Source: Persicirhabdus sediminis
GTDB lineage: Bacteria; Verrucomicrobiota; Verrucomicrobiia; Verrucomicrobiales; Akkermansiaceae
Direction: 5' to 3'
Assembly (NCBI RefSeq): GCF_016595495.1
Contig: NZ_JAENIM010000008.1
Span: 147,041 to 211,040 of the forward strand
DNA length: 64,000 bases
Both the position numbers and the translations under genes were made by a program. How positions within the stretch are numbered: the first letter of the stretch is position 1; every line of letters starts with the position of its first letter. Positions 17,101-25,300 of this stretch are shown piece by piece. The notes beneath the pieces were generated by a model. The model saw only the letters and a program-made list of their open reading frames with translations, had not been told where the DNA came from and ran no database searches.

Positions 17101-18690
17101 GTAGGCGGTATTGCCGCGGAAGTTCTGTAAGTTCTGGTGAGGAGAAATGGTGCCTTCCCATGGTGAGAGTGCGTGTTTCTCAGGGTCGCTAGTATATGCA
17201 GCTGGCAGTTCCTTGATGACTTTTGGCAAAGCACTGTGCGAGTGGTCAGGTTCTACCCATGTGGTGAATCCAGAGCCGGTGGTACCAGAGGCCACGTTGT
17301 CGATGACGTCCATATTGGTGGATGTCAGCCAGAACCCCATGCCGCCGCCGCCGCTGTTGCGGCCAGGTCTGAGGTAATCCGCAGTGAGGGTGCGGATGGA
17401 AACGTTGTTGATGAAGGCGCCAAGTTCGTCGCCAGATTCGGCAACGTAGGCTGCGCCAGCGACATCGTAGCTCACGCAGTCTTCCACAATCGCGTGGCTG
17501 GAATGCACCACGTATCCCCAGCCAGGGCTGGTATCTACGGCACAACCACGGATGATGCCGGGAGTGCGGTTCACGCCATTGAGGTGGGCCATGTGAAAGT
17601 GCATCGCGTAGCGGGCCACTGGGTTGATCGCTGGCTCGCTTACTGAGGTAGACGAGGTGACGGCTTCGCGTGTAGTGGCTTTTAAGTTGGTGCGGCCGAG
17701 GTTTTGGAACTCGACGAATTCGCAGACCACGTCGTTGTGGTGCATGAACATGATATGTCCACGACCAGGAAACTCAGTGATCGTGCTGCGTCTATTATGC
17801 CACGGGTCGTCGTGTACCACGGTGTCCGCCAAGTGTGATTCTTCAGACTTAAAGACGATGTTGCGGTTGAGGTTAATGATGTGAATTTCCAACTTCTCCT
17901 GAACCGTCGCTGTGGATGCGGTGGGTGGAATGTGATCCAGCTCAAGCGGCTGATCTATGGTGATTGTTTTGGCGTTGCTGTTGACGGCTACTAGGTAGCG
18001 AATTTCATCACCCTCAACATCATCGTAGCTGTCTGTAGCGATGACGAGTTTGTCGCCGGCTTTCCAGTTGCTAGGAACTTCTTTGACGTTAATGACAGTA
18101 GAGCCAGCTGCAACGCCGCTAGTCACAGCGTAGGGTGATTTGGCTGAGCCATAGGCGCGTACGGGGCCGTTAGCTAGCAGGCCAAGACCAATTTTCAGCG
18201 GATCGTAGTCGGCGGAATCGGAGTCGAGCACAAACCCATCTTCTCTATCATCAAAGATGATGGTGGCGGTGACATTGTCTTGAATTGGCTGGCTGGAGCT
18301 ACCGATTTCGAGGTAGCCCGATTCAGAAGTGACCAATGTTTCAACACGCAGCTGGGTGTTGCGGTTATGTTTGAAAGTAAGTTCGCCGTCGACGCGGATG
18401 GTGCGCAGCGATTGATCGTAGATGCCGTTTACCTGTACGGAGATGCCTTCGGGAATCAGCACGCGGGAATCGTCAGTAGGTATTGTACCTGTATCCCAGA
18501 TGCTAGTATCAGACCAGTTGCCATCAGCGATGGCGACGTGGGTGACATGTTCGTAGGCTACCAGTGCCACACCGTGGCGATGTTTCGCTACTGGGCTGAG
18601 GTGCATGTCCATATCCATCTCTTCCTGGCCAATGGCCGAGATGGGGAGAAGCAGTGGGGTGAGAGAGGCTAGTATGTATAGAGCTCGCAT
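11170..18690 (-). CDS. Giant G8/beta-helix/LamG/F5-8C surface protein, paralogue 1
   Basis: About 2506 residues from the ATG at 18690, which opens a signal peptide (MRALYILASLTPLLLPISAI). In order, by eye:
- a Met/Asp/His-rich segment (MDMDMHLSPVAKHRHG);
- a G8 domain (about 60-190);
- a right-handed beta-helix with RYAMHFHMAHL (about 300-450);
- a cadherin/Big-like domain (about 895-985);
- LamG domains (985-1190 and 1190-1390);
- a cadherin-like domain;
- an F5/8-type C discoidin domain (about 1500-1625);
- a Big/VCBS-type domain (about 1630-1720);
- LamG domains (about 1727-1920 and 1927-2115);
- another cadherin-like domain;
- a calcium-binding TSP3-like loop (DADGDGFTNMQEYYLGTDP, about 2410);
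- a C-terminal module ending VFYRMIIE.
G8 plus beta-helix is the architecture of CEMIP/TMEM2 hyaluronan-degrading proteins. A polysaccharide-degrading or binding role is inferred from that and from the sulfatases. Confidence 0.85.
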   Translation of the reverse strand: MRALYILASLTPLLLPISAIGQEEMDMDMHLSPVAKHRHGVALVAYEHVTHVAIADGNWSDTSIWDTGTIPTDDSRVLIPEGISVQVNGIYDQSLRTIRVDGELTFKHNRNTQLRVETLVTSESGYLEIGSSSQPIQDNVTATIIFDDREDGFVLDSDSADYDPLKIGLGLLANGPVRAYGSAKSPYAVTSGVAAGSTVINVKEVPSNWKAGDKLVIATDSYDDVEGDEIRYLVAVNSNAKTITIDQPLELDHIPPTASTATVQEKLEIHIINLNRNIVFKSEESHLADTVVHDDPWHNRRSTITEFPGRGHIMFMHHNDVVCEFVEFQNLGRTNLKATTREAVTSSTSVSEPAINPVARYAMHFHMAHLNGVNRTPGIIRGCAVDTSPGWGYVVHSSHAIVEDCVSYDVAGAAYVAESGDELGAFINNVSIRTLTADYLRPGRNSGGGGMGFWLTSTNMDVIDNVASGTTGSGFTTWVEPDHSHSALPKVIKELPAAYTSDPEKHALSPWEGTISPHQNLQNFRGNTAYAVQRDGHRLGRSGGGFKGLIEDFTGWSVSSGMGRWYSGAVTVNGLTLVNDLNNPSGTGYKAFHNTGGWDIMNAHIEGFVNGYESSPRQGTSYLYNAYLNNVVNITLSKNWNKPNRQLIQGNIEFGSLSQQALANYQQRVIDDGKTPVEPANIYMWNKPIDGFGGAINNIVGTNFGVRSYFTFDPDNFANTPIAMHMSVQQADDYMPMPAESTSSLIAGMTNSDIEAQYGTGIRYNGAPIPSGALTRDDWLGISYLEGTSDGAVLYETPRITRYLPNVYALSQGDQTPVEIDLSDYFHGFNEELICEAEVIDNADVANVSVSGNIMTVTPTGASGRARIKIAVSLEGTSDATQYIYCDTPGAMDDVIVSEQGLAFSYDLLANDISPENDSLMVVSVSNNDYYSTEILDDGSVYFTPKGPFVGSTDFEYTATDSQNNSYTASIRLLSQGLVAHYKMDGSAGDSQLLDSSGNGLHGWTDTPESSSWQSDGIWGGNLSFRLSDSGDEFQLPTTILDSIESQLTISFWARMDADSGGSRELLLGVNTDGFNDFIVYMPYKNDDFRVVLGRDESNNDNLTASNRVADDIWQHWSVTKDNTTGSLKIYLNGELVSSGSGKSRALTELATLTLGRCSADIDELRIYNQVLSAERIKDDALNNVLAYKGESMPNGQLKDFSIYAQHNQLSLGASATTSGAIGAGIDLTAGAIELPLADELKQSATFSASFWMKSTDPASAATIIHGINASGQTVMSLSNNNASKLVLTAGSDATTAVLTTPMTSALYDHWVVVRDAENAQLRLYQNGLLVASKTGIQTDDLELDRLFIGQKANGSSPHYALLDEIKVYTSALDDETAYAASRAEPSSLTFTNQYDIEGDILFISQVSQIGDVISTVEANDLNTEDKHRYSISTKNSDLDGYLEIDAQTGEITLLKDGLLSETELFDTEHEITITVITGDYPDVIDIEPTTGRYVKLTTNNLHGESWVSLREIEVFSNGVNVALNKSIESVTAQQEENPATEAIDGISEDDDNRWSASGAVQEIVIDLGQNYQIDQLHIDAYLDRIYTYTVEVMPDGGDYQEVIDRSAAELTESTYTVTAMFRANQAPIVGEDSYVMVENDILEFDPVANDTDEENEVLELAELEEIEEGYAYVVTGNTVHYVPDFGFTGFDKIRYNVGDALNNTDADIQIQVLPRTLSWFNFEAGKMDDLRNNGYEASLIGDYEIIDDGAYGKAISFTGGYASLPSELVAEIGSHSDEFAIAFWLKRNETGDHTRIFQMNNGKGKGMWIEHRSNNGVRAYLNGDSKVSTTVSPSKFEEYEWTHFVVQYNGEQLEMYVNGQLTNTLTQPTNIPTTFATITFAANSDGNDYSMTSMDEIFLYRKTLSAHQVNMHYLGEVGSYLSYEEFGEDINDISGLGNNAHPSGDYYRSFSNQVNSPSLYTDAASLEIPEQAVSDIDGQFSFSSWARVNDASTAKQVLFEMQTESQPLTASLSAKGEMVLSYKNSEISYMLSHAATDWHHYAFTVNGHEAAIYLNGNLVASGEFSSQLAQATTLTLASTHSASDHWQGEISKVSVFKTTLLAEDVAGLAAMPPSALELTQVSVINPHADDGAVVATVTIEDINEFDQHLYELVDDLNGTLKIDANTGTISINDGSALPADITSFDAEVLVTDPYGYQLSRVFSLIIYQNPVHLDSSADLVPLVSRSDLSTGSGYGGSIAKTLDDLFAYDVYEPTLVRPAQGTASNGFHANNKTSGSFLYYEVPEGVAVASGLKLVMDLYGRSKNALTHRDNGMEIYLLAGGADGIVIDSLHNADIADSSPYHSRFSFDYTRAFDTVLIYGPDANFTLMELRMAVIGDNFPNTHYNQWVSTENVAQQLQAATEDADGDGFTNMQEYYLGTDPNSAGSSIYLPTPVGNGELQIAFSLNTEAQGLSHKWQKSNDMSSWKDVDSDDLDTELLSENNSVQNWALIVPIESNPVFYRMIIE

Positions 18691-19253
18691 GATTGTAGGG
18701 TCGTCGTTCAAAATCAGTCTGACTGATTATGTGGGGGAGCTTCGGGGATACAAATGACTGGGTCGCCAAGAGGTATGGTGTGGTCTGTATTGAGGTCGTG
18801 GTTAACACTCAGGTCGCAGCTTTGCTTGGTGATTAAGCTAGGCCATGTTTCCTGTCCTGAGTTGTTTATACATTTTCAATACGAGATCACTGATAGAACT
18901 ATCGATTCTAACCTGTATTATCAAGGTTGAAAAATGCCGTTTGTTTAGATTTTTCAATGAGTTCCGGGAGATAAACGGTTTAGTTTGATTTGGCTGATCA
19001 ACAGAAAGATTGTTTGATGGATTCAGCCTATGCTCACGGAAATCAGTAGTTTAAGAAGCTTGGGGGCTGCTGAGTTTACATGTCACTTGCTGTTGCTGAA
19101 CCGTTTAGCTGGTGGATGACACAAGGTGTTAATTAAATTAGTATAACATGTTAAATTTAGCAGATTTTCAGCTGATATTTTCAGTAGGTGAGAGGACCCT
19201 AGATTGTTCGTAATTGATTTTTGCAGATAAATCAATGATGCGGACACAAAAGA
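18691..19253. other. Intergenic region between the two giant genes
   Basis: About 560 bp with no supported gene. It should hold the promoter of the downstream paralogue (11170-18690, minus strand), since the terminator at 19254-19279 would separate the two transcripts. I cannot fix promoter elements by eye. Confidence 0.5.
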
Positions 19254-19279
19254 CCCAGCTAGAAATGCTTCTAGCTGGG
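19254..19279 (-). terminator. Intrinsic terminator after the second giant gene
   Basis: Perfect 11-bp stem CCCAGCTAGAA / TTCTAGCTGGG with loop ATGC. On the minus strand it is followed by TCTTTTG. It uses AGCTAG/CTAGCTGG variants of the window-wide motif. Confidence 0.8.
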
Positions 19280-19317
19280 CCGGTTGAAGGTCTATCTATT
19301 TGAGCTAGTGGAGTGGA

Positions 19318-22300
19318 TTATTCAATGATCATGCGATAGAAAACTGGCTGGTCATCGATAGGCACGATGAGGGCCCATTCTTGCACATTACCAATTTCAG
19401 CCATCAGCTGGGTATTGATCTCTTCGTTGGCGAGCTCGGTCCATGACACCATGTCATGAGAGATCTGCCAACGGTGGCTGAGCCCCTGAGCGTCAGTATT
19501 CAGCGAGAACTTAATTTGCAGTTCTCCATCCTGAGTTGGAGTCGGCAGGTAAATGCCGCTACTTGTGTGATTAGGATCGGTACCGAGGTAGTACTCTTGC
19601 ATGTTGTTGTAGCCATCACCATCAGCATCGACGGTGGCTGCTTGCAGCTCTTGGGCGACACTCTCCGCGTTGACCCACTGGTTGTAGTGGGTATTTGGGA
19701 AATTATCAGCAATCACTACCATGCGCATTTCTAGCAGGGTGAAGTTAGCATCCGGACCGTAGATCAAGACGGTGTCAAAGGCCCGCGTATTGTCGAAGCT
19801 GAAGCGCGAGTGATATGGCGAATTATCATCGATGTCCACATTGAGCATGGAATCAATGACGATGCCATCAGCGCCACCAGCGAGCAGGTAGATGTCGATG
19901 TTATTATCGCGATAGGTCACTGAGCTGCTGTTACGGCCGTAGAGGTCGATGACAAATTTCAGCCCATTGGCTACGGCGACACCCTGTGGGACCTCGTAGT
20001 ATAGGTAGGCTCCAGCGGATTGGTTTTTGGTGCGGAAGCCGAAGTTGACATCTTCTTGCTCCGGCAGCTCAAGCGCTGGCTCGTAGGCGTTGTAATCAAA
20101 CACGTCGTTGAGAGTATCGGCTACCGAGCCCTTAAATCCATTGCTTGAGATATCATCGCGGGCTGTTAGCGGAACCAGATCAGCGGAGGCCTCAAGGTAG
20201 CTAGGATCTTGATAGATGATCAAGCTGTAGGCTTTGCTGAGCTGGTAGCCAGCTGGATCGGTGAGTAGGATCTCAATGTCGAAGCTAGAGATATTAGCTG
20301 GCAGCAGAGAGGCATCGGCAATGCTGATGGCGCCCGTATTGGCATCAATCTGAAGTGTGCCGCTAAGCTCGTCAACGAGTTCGTAGAGGTGCTGGTCAGT
20401 GGTATTGAAATCTTCGATCTCAATGGTGGCGATGATTTCACCAGCTTCTGAGTACGGCGTGATGACGGCAACTTGGGTAAGCTCAAGTGATGTCGGTGGC
20501 AGAGCCGCTAGCCCGACTATATCTTCAGCTGACAAGGTTGTCTTGAAGATATTCAGCTGGCTGATTTCACCCTGCCAATACTCGCTGGACGAATGAGTGC
20601 TAGCCGCGCTCAGTGAACTAGCCTGGCCTAGCTGGCTGGAAAACTCACCTTCAGCAACGAGCAAGCCGTTGAGGTAAATGGATGCATGAGATCCATTCAC
20701 GGTGAATCCATAGTGATGCCATTCACTGACTTGATTAGCCACATCGTAGCTCACTTGGCTGCCATTGAAGCTGAGGACTATTTCTCCACTAGCGGATAGG
20801 CTGGCGATCAGCGGCTTGGACTCTGTTTCTAGCTCAAACAAGACTTGGGGGCCGTCTTGGATTTCATCCACTTTGGCCCAGCTGGCAAAGGTGAATTGGC
20901 CATTGATAGCTGAGACCGCCTCAGCTGGAACATGCAGCGACGCCGATTGGGTAGTCAAACTGGCGCTGTGCAAAAAGTCGCTGTAGTTGCGGTAATAATC
21001 ACCAGCAGCATGGATGTGGTTGGCCATGCCGGAAATGTCGTTGATATCTTCGCCGTATTCTTCGTAGCTGAGGTAGCTGGCGACTTCACCTAGGAAGTGG
21101 CGGTTGACTTGATTCGCCGACAGCGATTTGCGGTACAGGTGGATTTCGTCAAACGACGCCAGTGAGGTGGAATTGCCGTCGCTATTGGCAGCGAAGGTGA
21201 TGGATTCGAATGTATGCGGCAGGCCAGCTGGCTGAGCGATGGTATTTTTCAACTCACCATTGACGTATATTTCCAGCTGCTCGCCGTTGTATTGCACCAC
21301 AAAATGAGTCCATTCAAACTCATCAAAGTGACTCGCACCAACGTTGGCATAAGTTTTTTCATCACCTTTGATCCAGACTCGCAGAGCGTTGCTATCACGT
21401 TGTTCAATCCAGATGCCTTTGCCGCTGCCATCATTCAGCTGGAATAAGCGAACATGGCCAGCTTCCTCAACAAACTTTGTCCAGAATGAGATGGCAAATT
21501 CATCTGAATGTTCATTGAGCTCAGCAACGAGCTCACTAGGGAGTGACGCGTATCCTCCATTGAATTTGATGGCTTTGCCAAAGGCGCCGTCGTCAATGAT
21601 TTCGTAGTCGCCGGTGAAGTTTGCTTGATAGTTGCCGTGGCGCACTTCGTCCATCGTGCCGGATTCGAAGTTGAACCAGCTGAACATGCGCGGAAGCACT
21701 TCAATATCGATGTCAGCGTCGACGTTGTTGAGTGTGTCACCCACGTTGTAGCGAATTGAGTCGAACCCGCTAAACCCATAGTCAGGCACGTAGTGAACCG
21801 TATTGTCAAAAATAACGTATGCGTGACCATCTTCCATTTCTTCGAGCTCGGCGAGCGTGAGGTGCTCATTTTCCGCATCAGTATCATTAGCGACCGGATC
21901 AAATTCGAGGATGTCATTTTCAATCATGACGTAGCTATCCCCACCAACCACAGGCGCTTGGTTTGCCTTAATCATGGTTGTCACCGTGTAGTTAGTTTCC
22001 TGCAATGTAACAGACGCGCGGTTGACAACTTGTTGATATTCGCCGCCCTCAGGCATGATCTCCACAGTATACGTGTACAGTCGGTTCAGGTAGGCGTCGA
22101 TGTGTAGTTGATCGATCTCGTAGTTCGCGCCGAGGTCGATAACCACTTCGTTAGTTTTACCTTCAGCTGACCAACGGTTAGCGTCGTCATCAATGATGCC
22201 GTCGATGATGTTAGTCGCTGGGTTCTCATCTTGCTGGCCACTCACTGAAGCAATGGTCTTGTTGAGGGCAACATTGACACCCTCGCTGAAGACTTCGATT

Positions 22301-25300
22301 TCTCTGATAGAAACCCAGGTGTTGTCGTGTTTGTTATTGGTTTTGAATCTAACGTAACGACCAGTCGTCGGGGTAATATCGATAACATCTGACAAATCGC
22401 CAGTGAGCACGGTGATAGTGATTTCGTGTTCGGTATCAAAGAGCTCAGTTTCGGATAGGAGTTCGTCTTTGTGTAAGTAGATTTCGCCAGTCTGGTTATC
22501 AATTTTCAAATACCCGTAAACATCAGTACCATCGTCATCTAGCAAGTAGATGTGTTTGTCCTCGGCATTCAGGTCATTAGCGGTAACGGTAGAAACAAGA
22601 TCGCCAATTTGCGAAACTTGGGAAATGTAGAGAATCTCATCAGCCTCGCCATATTGGTTGGTAAAGGTCAACGAGCTCGGCTCTTCGCGTGAGGTTTCGT
22701 AAGCAAGTTCATCACCAAATGCTGAGGTGTAAACCATGAGTTCATCAACCAAGGCATAATGCGATGCGGAGCCGTCAATATTTTGGCCAATGACGAGACG
22801 GTCGAGGTCCAGCTGGCTATTCTGGCTGATTGAATTTTGCGCAACTAATACGCCATTTTGATAGATTCTGAGCTCAGCTAGATCGGCGTCTTTTACCAAG
22901 ATCCAGTGGTTATAGAGTGAGGAGTCCATTGCGGTTGTTAGGTCCGCAGTGGTATTGTCTGCACCTACTGACCAGCTCACTCTAGATGCGCTCGAGTTAG
23001 ATAATTTCATCACCGTCTGACCGGTCTCATTGATACCATGCAGGATCGTTGAAGCCGTTGTTGGATCACTGGATTTCATCCAGAATGAGATGGAGAAGTT
23101 AGAAGCATTTTTCACTTCATCAATCATTGGAAGCTCGAGGCCAGCCACGGTGAGGTCAATGCCTTTACCCAGCGCACCATCGTTGATTGAGCTAGCGCCT
23201 AACTCTAATGCGTTATGTTGGGAAAATGCGCTAGAGTCAGCAAGGTAGCCATTTTGCAATGTCTCACCACGGTAGCTGAGAACGCCTCCGAGTGCGTCAT
23301 CTTTGATGCGCTCAGCGGTGAGGATGTGGTTGTAGATACGCAGATCGTCAATGTCAGCTGAGCACCCGTTTCCGAGAGTGAGAGAAACGAGATCGCTAAC
23401 GGATCTATTTTTACCAGAGTTGCTGCCAACCTGCTCGCCATTGAGATACAGGTACATTTTACCAGTTTCTGTATCTTTGGTGATAGACCAATGCTGCCAT
23501 TGGTCGTAGATCATATCATCTTTCACCGTGAAGGTATCGAGGCCGCTGTCATCACGCCCTGAGGATATTCTTACATCGTAGGCGGTGTAGGGAGTAAAGA
23601 TATTGAAGACGTCCTGGCCAGCTGAGTTGAGGCCTTGCAGCATCTTGTTTTGATTGCTGGTATCACCGTCGACTCTGGTCCAGAAGGTGATCGTGTATTG
23701 TGATTCAATGCTATCAAAGATGGCGGCAGGCAGCTGGAAATGGTCAGCTGATTCGCTTTCTCTAAAGCTTAATGATTGGCCCCAAATGCCGTCGTCTGCC
23801 CAGTGGCTGTTAGCTGGTGAATCTGTCCAGCCGTGCAGACCATTGCCAGATGAATCAAGCAGCTGGCTGTCACCGGCGGAACCGTCCATTTTGTAGTAAG
23901 CAACGAGTCCTTGGCTGAGCAAGTTGATAGTTGCTGTGTAGCTAGTATTCTGGCTGTCCTGAGCGGTGTAGACCAAGGTGGTGGTGCCGACAAATGGCGC
24001 GGTTGGGGTGAACAGGATTGAGCCGTCACGGAGGATTTCAGTAGCGTAATAATCGTTGGCGGTGACGTCGGTCACTTGCAGGGAATCACCCTCTGGAGAA
24101 ATATCATTAACCAAAACATCGTAGCTGAATTCTTGGCCTTGCTCGCCAACAATGAAATCATCCATCGCCCCGGGCGTATCGCAGAAAATATATTGAGTCG
24201 AGGTGCCTGAGTCTAGCACGGAGGCTGACACTTTAATGCGAGCGCGGCCAGAGACTCCAGATGGAGTCACTGTGAGCTGGGTACCAGAAATGGAAGCACT
24301 AGCGATATCGGCATTGTCGATGACTTCAGCTGAGCAAATCAGTTGCTGGTTAAATCCATGGAAGTATTCGCTCAAATCGATCGTCACGGGAGTTTGATCA
24401 CCTTGGGCGCTGGCGTAGACATTGGGCAGGTAGCGAATGTGACGCGGTGAGTCGTAGAGCTTGGAGCCATCGCTGGTATTTTCCAGATAGTGAATGTTCA
24501 ACCATTCTGGGCGGGTGATGGCATTGTTTGGGATGCCGGTGCCATTAAGGCGGATGCCGGTGCCGTATTGAGCTTCCACTTCGCTATTAGTCATGCCAGC
24601 GATCACCGTCTTGGTGCCCTCGGGCATCAGCACGTAATCGTCAGCCTGTTGGGCCATGTGAATAGCCATCGGCGTATTGGCAAAATTATCTGCGTCAAAA
24701 GTAAAGTAGCTGCGATAGCTCAAGTTGTTATAAACATTGTCAATCAAGCCACCAAAGTCCGTAGCCTTTTTGGTATCCATGTTCATGTCCGCCGGTTCTT
24801 TTGGCGTCTCTCCCATGTCGATGACACGCTGCTGGTAGTTAGCAATTGCCTCAGCTGAGAGTTGCTCGAAAATGATCTCACCTTGCACAAACTGCTTATT
24901 GGGTTTGTTCCAGTTTTTATTCCACTCGATGTTAACGACGTTTTTGAGGTAGGCGTTGTATAAATACGAGGTACCTTGGCGTGGTGATGATTCGTAGCCG
25001 TGCACAAAGCCTTCGATGTGGGCATTAAAGATGTCCCAGCCACCAGTGTTGTGGAATGCTTTGTAGCCGGTGCCTGATGGATTATTGACATCGTTAACCA
25101 GCGTCAGGCCATTGACGGTCACGCCACCAGAGTACCAGCGGTCCATGCCAGACTCGACGCTCCAGCCAGTGAAATCTTCGATGAGTCCTTTGAATCCACC
25201 ACCACTGCGGCCTAAACGGTGGCCGTGGCGTTTTGCAGCATAGGCGGTATTACCACGGAAATTCTGCATGTTCTGGTGGGGTGAGATGGTCTCGTCCCAC

